From NCBI GenBank assembly GCA_021647145.1, contig JAKIVF010000073.1, positions 1 to 18,017 on the forward strand: DNA of 18,017 bases, in the 5' to 3' direction. A program made the position numbers and the translations under genes. Within the stretch, counting starts at the first letter, position 1; every line of letters starts with the position of its first letter. Below are positions 6,686 through 14,230 of the stretch, piece by piece. The stretch comes from Methylococcaceae bacterium. Lineage in GTDB: Bacteria; Pseudomonadota; Gammaproteobacteria; Methylococcales; Methylomonadaceae. The notes under the pieces were generated by a model. The model made no database searches, was not told the origin of the DNA, and was given only the letters and a program-made list of their open reading frames with translations.

Positions 6686-7078
6686 TTAACTCTGTTTGAA
6701 GCGATGAATTTGGCGTCTCTGTTTTTTATTGGGTTTATGTTCACGCTCAGAGTAGGGTAATATAGCTCGCTGTTCTTTTTCCTGAATTTTTTGTTGTTGT
6801 CTTTTGTCTATACTTTCTTGGTCTTCTTGATAAAGTAAAATAGCTTCTTTTGCCGGGCGACGATGGGAATTGATAGCGACTATAACTAGTTCCCATTGAT
6901 AGGAACCTTTAGAAATAGAAAGTGCTACTCCCTGCTTAACTTCTTTTGATGGTTTGCAACGTTGTCCATTTAGATGAACCTTGCCACCAGAGACTGCTTC
7001 AGTTGCTAATTTACGTGTTTTGAAAAATCGTGCAGTCCATAACCATTTATCAATACGTATGGATTCTAATTCTGGCAT
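6686..7078 (-). CDS. hslR: Heat shock protein 15, S4-domain RNA-binding protein
   Basis: 130 residues, close to E. coli Hsp15 (133). The S4 RNA-binding domain covers about residues 7-70: IRIDKWLWTARFFKTRKLA, then GGKVHLNGQRCKPSKEV. The tail is strongly basic and ends in KPNKKQRRQIHRFKQS. Hsp15 binds 50S subunits that carry a nascent chain after premature dissociation and helps recycle them. The gene faces dsrC; the two stop codons are only five bases apart with no evident terminator between, so the transcripts may overlap. The next gene on the other side diverges. Confidence 0.93.
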   Translation of the reverse strand: MPELESIRIDKWLWTARFFKTRKLATEAVSGGKVHLNGQRCKPSKEVKQGVALSISKGSYQWELVIVAINSHRRPAKEAILLYQEDQESIDKRQQQKIQEKEQRAILPYSEREHKPNKKQRRQIHRFKQS

Positions 7079-7312
7079 AAGGGTGAAAATAGAGTGGTAG
7101 GAAATTATATAAAAGTCATATTAGCAATATATAAGACAAAAGCTAGTTTTTTATTTCTGTAAATATTAATAAGTAAGCGGTTGTTTTTTTTAAGCTTATA
7201 AAAAATTGATGTTTCATCGCTTGGTTTATAGGTAAAATAGAAGACTATAAAGTAATTTGTTGAATGAGTTTGTCTGTTAGATTTTTGAATTGTCAAATAT
7301 GGGGAATAGAAT

Positions 7313-7696
7313 ATGAATCTTGAGAAAGTCATTTTTGGTTTTTTTGTAGTACTGGCTTTAACGCTTAATTTTGGTTTTTTTTTAGGTGAATTTGATAACC
7401 CTGAACACCATAACGAATTTGAATTATTTGCAGTGATCGTTGTAAATCTAATTGCCACCGCATTAAAGTTTGGGGATAGATCACAAATTGGTGCTGTTTT
7501 ATTTGCAACAAGTTTGGTTGCAGATTTAGAATTATTAGCAGCGGCTGGATTTTGGACTTTTGCAGTTCATATCACAGGAACAGGCCTTACACCTGAAGTG
7601 ATGAGTAGTATCATGTCTTTAGCTGGCGGTGCTTTATTAGCTAATGTTATTTCAACTGTTATTCTTGTTTCAGAAACATTGTTTAACCGATTATAA
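7313..7696 (+). CDS. DUF6394-type small membrane protein
   Basis: 127 residues with four likely membrane helices (about 7-25, 36-52, 60-86 and 101-122) and short polar ends. I recall this sequence type as DUF6394, a family without known function. The acidic loop DNPEHHNEFE (28-37) after helix 1 and GDRSQIG (54-60) after helix 2 are the main polar features. GGGGAA lies about ten bases before the start. The K+ channel gene follows after 71 bases in the same direction with no terminator between, so the two are probably cotranscribed, and a role as channel accessory subunit is plausible but only inferred. The 234 bases upstream, facing hslR, hold no clear structure; possible promoter hexamers there are weak. 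Confidence 0.7.
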   Translation: MNLEKVIFGFFVVLALTLNFGFFLGEFDNPEHHNEFELFAVIVVNLIATALKFGDRSQIGAVLFATSLVADLELLAAAGFWTFAVHITGTGLTPEVMSSIMSLAGGALLANVISTVILVSETLFNRL

Positions 7697-7767
7697 AATT
7701 TATTTTATGGCACATTTTTTGTGTTATATCAGATCCAATTTGATAAAAAATCTGTTAGGGAGCTAAT

Positions 7768-9504
7768 ATGGCGGCAGTCGTTGATTTAAGTCGCATTACC
7801 TTTATTGTAATGCGTGAAATGCGTAGTCCATTGATAGCTTTGCTTTTGGTCTATTCGTTTTCTATATTGGGGATGGTCTTTATACCTGGAATAAAAGTTG
7901 AAGGTGAAACTCAATATATGAGTATTTTTCATGCCTTTTACTTTATGACTTATACTGCAACAACCACAGGTTTTGGAGAATATCCTTTAGTTTTCAGTAA
8001 TGCACAGCGTTTTTGGGCAATTATATGCCTCTATGCAAGTGTCGTTACCTGGTTTTACGCAGTAGGCTCGATTGTTCGATTACTCCAAAACCCTTTTTTT
8101 GTAAGAGCTTTATCCGAATGGAAATTTTCAAGGCACGTTCAAAGGATACAAGCTCCTTTTGTTATTATTTGTGGGTTTGGAGATACGGGTAGTGTGTTAA
8201 CTCGAGGCTTGAGTGATTATGGTATGCGTGCTGTTATTATTGATAGTGATGAAGAAAGAATCAAGGCCTTACAGTTACGAAACTATACGGTGGCAATGCA
8301 GGGCTTTTGTGGCGATGCTAGTGTTCCGAAGCATTTATTAGAGGGAGGATTACGACGAACAAACTGTAAGGCAGTGATAGCAACGACGAATAGTGAAGAA
8401 GTCAATTTAAAAATATCTGCTTTAGCTCGATTATTAAACCCAAAAGTTGGTATTATCAGTATGTCTAAAGTGGAAGTTTTTGAGGAAACTTTGGCTACCT
8501 TAGGGGGAGAAGTTCATGTTGTTGATCCGTTTAAAACATTTGCTAAAGTCTTAGCTGCATCCATGCAAAACCCTGGTTTTTACTCTTTTAATAACTGGCT
8601 GGTTAGAGATAGAGGTGCGTCACTCGAACGATATATTACTCCACCAAAAGGAAAATGGGTTATTTGTGGCTATGGGCGTATGGGGCATGAGGTGAATTGG
8701 GTTTTAAATAAATATAAAATTAAAACAGTCGTCATTGATCCTCATGAACCAAATAAAAATGATTATGTCGATAAATATATTGTTGGTAGAACAACGGCAA
8801 TAACATTAGCCAGGGCTGGCATTGAAGATGCTGCAGGTATTTTATCAGGAACTAATGATGATGGACATAATTTAGGGATTCTACTGAATGCCCGTTACTT
8901 TAATACTAAATTATTTACTATTGTTCGACAAAACAGGCATGAAAATGAAGTAGCATTTCGTGAGACAAAGGTTGATATGATTATGCAACCTACTTTGGTT
9001 GCAGCAAGAAAAATACTCTTTATTTTGATTGCACCATTACTAAAATCTTTTTTCCGGTATTTATTAGATGATAAACCTGGGCGAAAAGAAGAAATGGAAA
9101 TGGTTATTAATCGCTTACGTGAAAAGGTGGGTGACCAGGTGCCTCACCTCGTTACCATTGATTTTACCAGAGATAAAAGTAAGGCAGTTATTGATGAATT
9201 GGACGCAGGAGAGGTTATCCTTCTAGGAGATTTGACCAAGGATCCCAGGGATAGACAAAGGAAATTGGATTTGGTTGTATTTGTAATAAAGTCAGGTGAA
9301 ATGGAAATTGTTTTGCCGCCGACAAATTATGAAATACAAGAAAATGATCAACTTTTATTTTGCGGAACCAGTCTGGCTCACCGCTTGTTTAATGCAACGA
9401 TCAATAGTGAATATAAATTGTTTTATGTTCAAAAAGGAGTTTATAAACCCCGAAGTCATTTGGCAAAGTGGGTTGTTAAAAAAATGAATAAAGTGGGAGT
9501 ATAA
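7768..9504 (+). CDS. Potassium channel protein with two RCK (TrkA-N) domains
   Basis: 578 residues. Helix 1 is at about 20-40, the pore loop and selectivity filter TTTGFGEYP at 65-73, and helix 2 at about 82-105: a two-helix K+ channel. Two cytoplasmic RCK domains follow. The first (about 130-265) has the nucleotide-binding motif GFGDTG (136-141) and acidic D159. The second (about 295-425) has GYGRMG (301-306) and D324. A TrkA-C-like region lies near 460-545 (VILLGDLTKDPRDR, NDQLLFCGT). Family knowledge: RCK domains bind NAD(H), nucleotides or Ca2+ and gate the pore; two in one chain recall GsuK/MthK-type gating rings. The filter reads GFGE instead of the usual GYGD. GGGAG lies six bases before the ATG. 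Probably cotranscribed with the small membrane gene upstream. Confidence 0.9.
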   Translation: MAAVVDLSRITFIVMREMRSPLIALLLVYSFSILGMVFIPGIKVEGETQYMSIFHAFYFMTYTATTTGFGEYPLVFSNAQRFWAIICLYASVVTWFYAVGSIVRLLQNPFFVRALSEWKFSRHVQRIQAPFVIICGFGDTGSVLTRGLSDYGMRAVIIDSDEERIKALQLRNYTVAMQGFCGDASVPKHLLEGGLRRTNCKAVIATTNSEEVNLKISALARLLNPKVGIISMSKVEVFEETLATLGGEVHVVDPFKTFAKVLAASMQNPGFYSFNNWLVRDRGASLERYITPPKGKWVICGYGRMGHEVNWVLNKYKIKTVVIDPHEPNKNDYVDKYIVGRTTAITLARAGIEDAAGILSGTNDDGHNLGILLNARYFNTKLFTIVRQNRHENEVAFRETKVDMIMQPTLVAARKILFILIAPLLKSFFRYLLDDKPGRKEEMEMVINRLREKVGDQVPHLVTIDFTRDKSKAVIDELDAGEVILLGDLTKDPRDRQRKLDLVVFVIKSGEMEIVLPPTNYEIQENDQLLFCGTSLAHRLFNATINSEYKLFYVQKGVYKPRSHLAKWVVKKMNKVGV

Positions 9505-9582
9505 TCACCCGATAACTGGATAGAGATTTTAGTGGCTTCTATGTAATTTCAGTTTGCTTTGATAGGGAGGGACACTAAAACT

Positions 9583-10209
9583 TTAATGAAAGTTATGCAA
9601 AAATTCTGGGTTTGCAAGGATAAGTACTAATGCCACGCCTGCGAGAAGCATTACACTATCAGCTGTATATGTTATTGGTGTAACGAGTATTTTTCCAGCT
9701 TTACTAAGAGTTGAGGGCTCTTCTTCGACAGTTATGGAATAGGGTTCTTTAAATTTATAATTTGATTTATTGATTTTTTTTGCAATATAACGTTTTCCGA
9801 CTATCGAACGATTTGTGTCTGAATATTTTAGTATTTTTTTATGATGATCTTTTTTGGCTAAATCTGCTTTTTTTAGTGGAGGACTATTCTTTTCGCTTTG
9901 ATTGACATAATCCAAAGTTCGGTACTTCCCTGTTATATTATTGTTTTTATCTACTTTAAATGAATGAAATAAGAGGTTGATGAATTGATTCTTTGATAAT
10001 AATATCTTTTTTAACTCAGGGGATATTGAAACTATATAATGATATTTTTCACCAATAATGGCTAATTTTTTGCCATCTTCTGTCATTAAATAACTTTCAA
10101 CTAATTCTTCATGGCTGGTGTTTTCCCACAAACGTTTTGTACATGAGCTTAGAAGAAAAATACAAATTAAAATAGTTATTATTCTATTGTTTAGTAAGTT
10201 ATTTTTCAT
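9583..10209 (-). CDS. Hypothetical lipoprotein with a C-terminal hydrophobic segment
   Basis: 208 residues, not recognised. The N terminus is a lipoprotein signal peptide: basic start, hydrophobic ILICIFLLSSC, lipobox LSSC with C23 as the lipidated residue. The following Thr gives no inner-membrane retention signal. The next part (ELVESYLMTEDGKKLAIIGEKYHYIVSI, residues about 35-65) looks like a compact folded domain. A long Lys-rich, polar region (about 95-165) may be flexible. A hydrophobic stretch near 184-201 could be a membrane helix, odd for an outer-membrane lipoprotein; it suggests inner-membrane location or a two-point anchor. It is convergent with the K+ channel gene and diverges from the gene at 10338, sharing a 128-base region with it. 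Confidence 0.65.
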   Translation of the reverse strand: MKNNLLNNRIITILICIFLLSSCTKRLWENTSHEELVESYLMTEDGKKLAIIGEKYHYIVSISPELKKILLSKNQFINLLFHSFKVDKNNNITGKYRTLDYVNQSEKNSPPLKKADLAKKDHHKKILKYSDTNRSIVGKRYIAKKINKSNYKFKEPYSITVEEEPSTLSKAGKILVTPITYTADSVMLLAGVALVLILANPEFLHNFH

Positions 10210-10274
10210 ACGACTAATCCATAGTGTCTTGTTATTAATGAAAATCGTTCGAAACTGAGCTAAGTATGATGCAG

Positions 10275-10303
10275 TTGTTAAACAAGAAAAGTTGTGTCAT
10301 TAT
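10275..10303 (+). promoter_or_regulatory. Possible promoter for the 10338-13382 gene run
   Basis: TTGTTA (10275-10280) and CATTAT (10298-10303) are 17 bases apart, each matching four of six sigma70 consensus positions. This would place the transcription start near 10310, about 28 bases before the ATG at 10338. It is the best pair I found in this divergent gap but not a strong one. Confidence 0.25.
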
Positions 10304-10337
10304 CATACCTTAATTCATACATATAAGGTCTTTATTG

Positions 10338-11006
10338 ATGAATCAAGTAATCCCTGAAAATAAAGAGCAGGAAAAAGAAAATAGAATTCCGTTGATTATT
10401 GGAATTATTCTGCTTACCGTCCTTTTATCAGTTGGCATAACGTTATGGGTTGTTAATCATTATATTTTTCCAAATAAATTCGACCCTGTTGTACTTAGTC
10501 AGAAAGAAGACAATAGGCTTAGTTCAAAATTAGATCAATTTAGTTGGATTAATAATTCAAATGCTAAAACTAATAAAAAGCTGGAACCAGAAAAATATTC
10601 TGAAAAAGGGGCTAAAAGAGAAATTACTCTTAGTGAGCGTGAGTTAAATGCTCTTTTGGCAAAAAATACCGATTTGGCAAATAAATTAGCGATCGATTTA
10701 TCAGAAAACTTGGCTAGTGGTAAGCTTTTAGTGCCTATGGATGAGGATTTTCCTATTTTAGGAGGTAAAACACTTAAAATATCTGCTGGTATTGAGCTTT
10801 CTTTTACAAATGATAGACCCATCGTTAAGTTGAAAGGATTGAGTGTTATGGGTGTTCCCGTTCCAAACGCCTGGTTAGGAGGGATGAAAAATGTTGATCT
10901 TATTAATGAGTTTGGTCAAGATGAGGGTTTCTGGAAGACATTTGCAGATGGAGTTGATAATATAAAGGTAGAAGATAGTCGATTAGTGATTAATTTAAAA
11001 AAATAG
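10338..11006 (+). CDS. Hypothetical membrane-anchored protein
   Basis: 222 residues from the ATG at 10338; a TTG one codon earlier is less likely. AAGG lies nine bases upstream. The architecture is a short charged cytoplasmic N terminus, one membrane helix (about 18-40), a polar linker (about 45-90), and a globular domain facing the periplasm (about 95-222). The domain begins ITLSERELNALLAKNTDLA and contains PMDEDFPILGGKTLKI and VMGVPVPNAWLGGMKNVDL. I recall these blocks from a conserved proteobacterial family that databases sometimes mislabel as arginine N-succinyltransferase; nothing here looks like an acyltransferase active site. Its repeated amphipathic strands suggest lipid- or membrane-associated folds, but this is a guess. 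The coiled-coil gene follows after 35 bases. Confidence 0.7.
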   Translation: MNQVIPENKEQEKENRIPLIIGIILLTVLLSVGITLWVVNHYIFPNKFDPVVLSQKEDNRLSSKLDQFSWINNSNAKTNKKLEPEKYSEKGAKREITLSERELNALLAKNTDLANKLAIDLSENLASGKLLVPMDEDFPILGGKTLKISAGIELSFTNDRPIVKLKGLSVMGVPVPNAWLGGMKNVDLINEFGQDEGFWKTFADGVDNIKVEDSRLVINLKK

Positions 11007-11041
11007 TATTATTATTACAACATTAAACATGAGGTGAAGAG

Positions 11042-11353
11042 ATGAGTACAAAAAATGAATTATTAGAGAAAGTTCAAGCAACAATAGATACCCAGCAGAG
11101 TAAATTAGAAAAATTAAAAGAAACGGCTTTGGATGAGTCTAATGAAGCTATTGATGATATTAAGGAAGCGATTAGCAGTCTGGAACCAAAGTTAGATCTG
11201 GCAATAGAAAAAGCTAAGGAAATTGCTGATGCTGCTGATGATAAGTGGGATGACCTAAAAGATTCTTTAGAGGAAGGGTGGGATGAAGCCGGAAACTCGC
11301 TTGAAGAAGGTTGGGATAATCTAACGGATTCTATTAAAAATATGTTCTCTTAA
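11042..11353 (+). CDS. Small acidic helical protein with 11-residue Trp repeats
   Basis: 103 residues, strongly acidic, almost certainly all helix, with no cysteine or signal peptide. Residues 5-65 have a coiled-coil-like pattern of Leu, Ile and Ala. The C-terminal third has three exact 11-residue units starting at W69, W80 and W91: WDDLKDSLEEG, WDEAGNSLEEG and WDNLTDSIKNM. Eleven residues make three helical turns, so the tryptophans would line up on one face, as in LEA-like or apolipoprotein-like amphipathic helices. That points to membrane, lipid or stress-related binding, but I do not recognise the family. AGGTGAAGAG precedes the ATG, a good ribosome binding site. It lies 35 bases after the membrane-anchored gene and 41 before ssb, probably in one transcript. 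Confidence 0.7.
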   Translation: MSTKNELLEKVQATIDTQQSKLEKLKETALDESNEAIDDIKEAISSLEPKLDLAIEKAKEIADAADDKWDDLKDSLEEGWDEAGNSLEEGWDNLTDSIKNMFS

Positions 11354-11394
11354 GAAATATAAATTTATAATTTTATTAAGGAAATTATTTATTA

Positions 11395-11802
11395 ATGAGT
11401 AATGTTTTTAGTTTTACTGGAACAGTGGGACGTGATGCTGAGGTAAGAGCAACACCTTCGGGTCAATCTGTGCTTAATTTCACAGTTGCTAATAATATTG
11501 GGTTTGGAGATAGACAGCAAACTTTATGGATTAGAGTCGCCTTATGGGGAAAACGAGCGGAAGGTTCGTTACAAAATTATCTGAAAAAAGGTCAGCAGGT
11601 ATTTATTTCAGGTGAATTGACTCAACGGGAATATAAGGCAAATGATGGAACAATAAAAACCAGTTTAGAGCTGAATGCCAATATTGTTGATTTAGTAGGT
11701 AAGCGAAATGAGCATGGCACACAGCGACAGCCTCAGCAGCAAGGTAACCAGCAGTCTTCACAACCTAGCAGTTTAGATGATTTTGATGACGTTCCTTTTT
11801 AA
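11395..11802 (+). CDS. ssb: Single-stranded DNA-binding protein
   Basis: 135 residues: an OB fold (about 1-105) beginning VFSFTGTVGRDAEVR and including ISGELTQREYKANDGT, a Gln-rich linker (about 108-123), and the acidic tip DDFDDVPF, which in SSBs recruits repair and replication partners such as RecQ, Exo I and DNA polymerase III chi. It is shorter than E. coli SSB (178) because the linker is short. The OB fold also departs from E. coli SSB, for example NFTVANN and TLWIRVALWGKRAEGSLQNYLKKGQQ. It could be the main SSB or a second copy; the window does not tell. AAGGAAA lies about ten bases upstream. It is not next to uvrA, the usual neighbour of the housekeeping gene in gammaproteobacteria. 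Confidence 0.93.
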   Translation: MSNVFSFTGTVGRDAEVRATPSGQSVLNFTVANNIGFGDRQQTLWIRVALWGKRAEGSLQNYLKKGQQVFISGELTQREYKANDGTIKTSLELNANIVDLVGKRNEHGTQRQPQQQGNQQSSQPSSLDDFDDVPF

Positions 11803-11825
11803 GGCATTCATAAATTTAGAAAGAA

Positions 11826-11841
11826 AAATTGTTAGCAATTT
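11826..11841 (+). terminator. Weak hairpin between ssb and the aldehyde dehydrogenase gene
   Basis: AAATTG (11826-11831) pairs with CAATTT (11836-11841) around the four-base loop TTAG and is followed by ATTTTAATA. It is short and AT-rich, so it may only partly stop transcription, if at all. The strong ribosome binding site of the next gene follows within 11 bases. Confidence 0.25.
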
Positions 11842-11861
11842 ATTTTAATAGGAGTTTAGAC

Positions 11862-13382
11862 ATGATATATGCTGCGCCAAACCAGCCAGATAGTACAGTA
11901 AGTTTTAAAGCTCGCTACGAAAATTTTATTGGTGGCAACTGGGTAGCTCCTGTTGATGGTGAATATTTTGGAAATATAAGTTCAGTTAACGGTAAAGTAT
12001 TTTGTGAAATTCCTCGTTCCACCTTTAAAGATATTGAACTTGCATTGGATGCCGCTCATGCAGCAAAAGATGCGTGGGGAAAAACGTCAGTGACTGAACG
12101 GTCTAATATTTTATTAAAGATTGCTGATCGTATTGAAGAAAACTTGGAAAAACTCGCTGTAGCTGAAACATGGGATAACGGTAAAGCCATTCGTGAAACC
12201 TTAGCTGCAGATGTGCCATTAGCTGTTGATCATTTTCGTTATTTTGCTGGATGTATTCGTGCTCAAGAAGGCTCTATCGGGGAAATTGACGAAAATACAG
12301 TTGCCTATCATTTTCATGAACCTTTAGGTGTAGTTGGTCAAATTATTCCTTGGAATTTTCCTTTGTTAATGGCTTGCTGGAAACTGGCTCCTGCACTAGT
12401 GACAGGTAATTGCGTTGTGATGAAACCAGCTGAACAAACACCTGCATCTATTTTAATTTTAATGGAAATTATTGGTGATTTGTTACCAGCAGGTGTTTTA
12501 AATGTGGTTAATGGCTATGGTAAAGAAGCAGGTCAAGCATTAGCAACAAGTACACGAATTGCAAAAATTGCTTTCACTGGGTCAACTCCTGTCGGTTCTC
12601 ATATTATGAAATGTGCAGCTGAGAATATTATCCCTTCTACTGTAGAATTAGGTGGTAAATCTCCCAATATTTTCTTTGCAGATGTGATGGAACAGGAAGA
12701 AGAGTTTATTAGCAAATGTGTAGAAGGGGCAGTGCTAGCTTTTTTTAACCAGGGGGAGGTTTGCACTTGCCCGTCAAGGTTATTAATTCAAGAATCTATC
12801 TATGATGAGTTTATGGAAAAAGTTATTGAACGAGCCAGCCAAATTAAACGTGGAAATCCGTTAGATACTGAGACAATGGTTGGTGCCCAAGCTTCAAAAC
12901 AACAATTCGATAAAATTATGGAATATATTGAAATTGGTAAAAAGGAAGGGGCTGAAGTATTAATTGGTGGAGAAGTAGAGTCATTAAAAGATGAATTTGG
13001 TGAAGGATACTACATTCAACCTACGGTGATGAAAGGTGATAATAAAATGCGTATTTTTCAGGAAGAAATTTTTGGGCCTGTGATTTCAGCGACTACTTTT
13101 AAAGGTGAGGCGGAAGCTTTAGAAATTGCTAACGATAGTGAATTTGGTTTAGGGGCAGGGCTGTGGACACGGGATATGAATCTTTCCTATCGTATGGGTC
13201 GTGCGATTCAAGCTGGGCGGGTATGGACAAATTGTTATCATCATTACCCCGCTCATGCTGCTTTTGGTGGTTATAAAAAATCAGGAGTAGGGCGAGAAAA
13301 CCATAAAATGATGTTAGACCATTATCAGCAAACTAAAAATATGTTGGTTAGCTATGATATTAATCCATTAGGTTTTTTCTGA
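11862..13382 (+). CDS. exaC: Aldehyde dehydrogenase, ExaC/AcoD type (NAD-dependent)
   Basis: 506 residues from the ATG at 11862, chosen because AGGAG lies eight bases upstream and the resulting start (MIYAAPNQPDSTVSFKARYENFIGG) is that of ExaC-like acetaldehyde dehydrogenases. An in-frame TTG at 11829 lacks such support. Active-site residues are all present: N165 in IPWNFP, K188 in VMKPAEQTP, FTGSTPVG at 238-245, E262 in VELGGKSPN and the nucleophile C301 in QGEVCTCPSR. The family oxidises acetaldehyde and other short or medium aldehydes to acids in the cytoplasm; ExaC acts in ethanol oxidation in Pseudomonas. In a methylotroph the aldehyde could also come from methanol or ethanol oxidation, but sequence alone does not say. 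It is last in its gene run and is followed by repeat copy D, which can form hairpins. Confidence 0.88.
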   Translation: MIYAAPNQPDSTVSFKARYENFIGGNWVAPVDGEYFGNISSVNGKVFCEIPRSTFKDIELALDAAHAAKDAWGKTSVTERSNILLKIADRIEENLEKLAVAETWDNGKAIRETLAADVPLAVDHFRYFAGCIRAQEGSIGEIDENTVAYHFHEPLGVVGQIIPWNFPLLMACWKLAPALVTGNCVVMKPAEQTPASILILMEIIGDLLPAGVLNVVNGYGKEAGQALATSTRIAKIAFTGSTPVGSHIMKCAAENIIPSTVELGGKSPNIFFADVMEQEEEFISKCVEGAVLAFFNQGEVCTCPSRLLIQESIYDEFMEKVIERASQIKRGNPLDTETMVGAQASKQQFDKIMEYIEIGKKEGAEVLIGGEVESLKDEFGEGYYIQPTVMKGDNKMRIFQEEIFGPVISATTFKGEAEALEIANDSEFGLGAGLWTRDMNLSYRMGRAIQAGRVWTNCYHHYPAHAAFGGYKKSGVGRENHKMMLDHYQQTKNMLVSYDINPLGFF

Positions 13383-13401
13383 TTTTAACAGAAAGAGAAA
13401 G

Positions 13402-13481
13402 GTTGGGTTGCCATCTTGTTGCAAATCCAACTAACTATGCTAACAAAATGTTGGGTTAACGATAGAGCCGTTAGCCCAACC
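13402..13481. repeat. Dispersed palindromic repeat, copy D (double hairpin between exaC and eda)
   Basis: This is the best-kept copy. Hairpin 1 pairs GTTGGGTTGC (13402-13411) with GCAAATCCAAC (13421-13431), with one bulged A and a G-T pair. Hairpin 2 pairs GTTGGGTTAACG (13450-13461) with CGTTAGCCCAAC (13469-13480), 12 pairs including one G-T, with a seven-base loop. The outer flanks are also inverted (GAAAGGTTGGG against CCCAACCTACTTTC). It lies between convergent genes, so it could help end both transcripts, though no long T tract follows on either strand. Similar in order and sequence to 16167-16257. Confidence 0.75.
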
Positions 13482-13489
13482 TACTTTCT

Positions 13490-14119
13490 CTAATTATTTG
13501 CAATATTTAATGCTTCAACTGTCAAACGTTTAATCTCATCCCAGTTTTCTTCATCAACAAGGTTGGCAGGAGCCATCCAAGAGCCGCCAACACAAGCTAC
13601 ATTTTTTAATGCCAGATAGTCTGCGGCATTATTAGGACTAACACCGCCAGTTGGACAAAAAGTTACTTGAGGCAGTGGTCCGCCAATAGATTTTACCATT
13701 GGGATACCTCCAGCAGCCTCAGCAGGAAAAAACTTCATTTCAGTGATGCCTTTCTCTAGTAAGTTCATCACTTCACTTGGCGTTACAATACCTGGAAGAA
13801 TAGGCGTGCCAGATTTTAATGCAGCGTCTATCAATTTATCTGTTACTCCTGGGCTGACAATAAACTCAGATCCCGCATCAATAACTTGGTTTAAGGTTTC
13901 TAAATTAATTACAGTTCCTGCGCCAACGATTGCATTAGGAACTTCTGCTTTGATTTTTTTTATAGCTTCTAAAGCGACGGGCGTACGTAGCGTAATTTCT
14001 AACACTTTCAAGCCACCTTCAACTAAAGCATTGGCTAAAGGTACGGCATGTTCTAATTTATTAATTACCATCACCGGAATCACTGGCGATGTGTTCATTA
14101 TGTCTTTAATAGCAGTCAT
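13490..14119 (-). CDS. eda: 2-dehydro-3-deoxy-phosphogluconate (KDPG) aldolase
   Basis: 209 residues, close to E. coli Eda (213). It splits KDPG into pyruvate and glyceraldehyde 3-phosphate, the last step of the Entner-Doudoroff pathway. The class I aldolase residues are in place: Schiff-base lysine K129 in MKFFPAEAAGG, E41 in LEITLRTP with R45, and the phosphate-binding loops GAGTV (66-70), SPG (89-91), PTGGV and VGGSWM near the C terminus. It follows edd in the same direction after 111 bases that hold a REP-like palindrome. The order zwf-edd-eda matches E. coli. Only a weak AGAGA precedes the ATG. The stop lies next to repeat copy D. Confidence 0.96.
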   Translation of the reverse strand: MTAIKDIMNTSPVIPVMVINKLEHAVPLANALVEGGLKVLEITLRTPVALEAIKKIKAEVPNAIVGAGTVINLETLNQVIDAGSEFIVSPGVTDKLIDAALKSGTPILPGIVTPSEVMNLLEKGITEMKFFPAEAAGGIPMVKSIGGPLPQVTFCPTGGVSPNNAADYLALKNVACVGGSWMAPANLVDEENWDEIKRLTVEALNIANN

Positions 14120-14145
14120 TAAAAGTCTCTATAAAAGTTAGCTGG

Positions 14146-14219
14146 GTAGGTTAGATGAGCGATAGCGTTATCCGACAAATAAAATTAAAACAAATTGCCG
14201 AATAACGCATCCAACCTAC
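14146..14219. repeat. REP-like palindrome between edd and eda
   Basis: A long imperfect inverted repeat of a different family. GTAGGTT (14146-14152) pairs with AACCTAC (14213-14219), GATG with CATC, and after a left-side bulge CGTTAT..CG with CG..ATAACG, to a total of about 20 pairs around an AT-rich loop. The words GTAGGTT.GATG and GCGATAGCG are common in REP-type elements of gammaproteobacteria. Placed inside the presumed edd-eda transcript it may stabilise edd mRNA or reduce eda expression; this is inference. Confidence 0.7.
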
Positions 14220-14230
14220 AGGAAAATAAT

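Noticed and set aside
7105..7458. Minus-strand frame of 117 residues
   Set aside because: It overlaps the start of the DUF6394-like gene, has low-complexity composition and no recognisable feature.
9527..9580. Inverted repeat TTTTAGTG / CACTAAAA between the channel and lipoprotein genes
   Set aside because: The arms are only 8 bp, AT-rich and 38 bases apart with no T tract; not convincing as a terminator.
11829..11861. Upstream TTG start for the aldehyde dehydrogenase
   Set aside because: The ATG at 11862 has a good AGGAG site and the family-typical start MIYAAP; the extension has neither.
13743..14141. Plus-strand frame opposite eda
   Set aside because: Shadow of the eda coding sequence; eda has complete catalytic motifs on the other strand.
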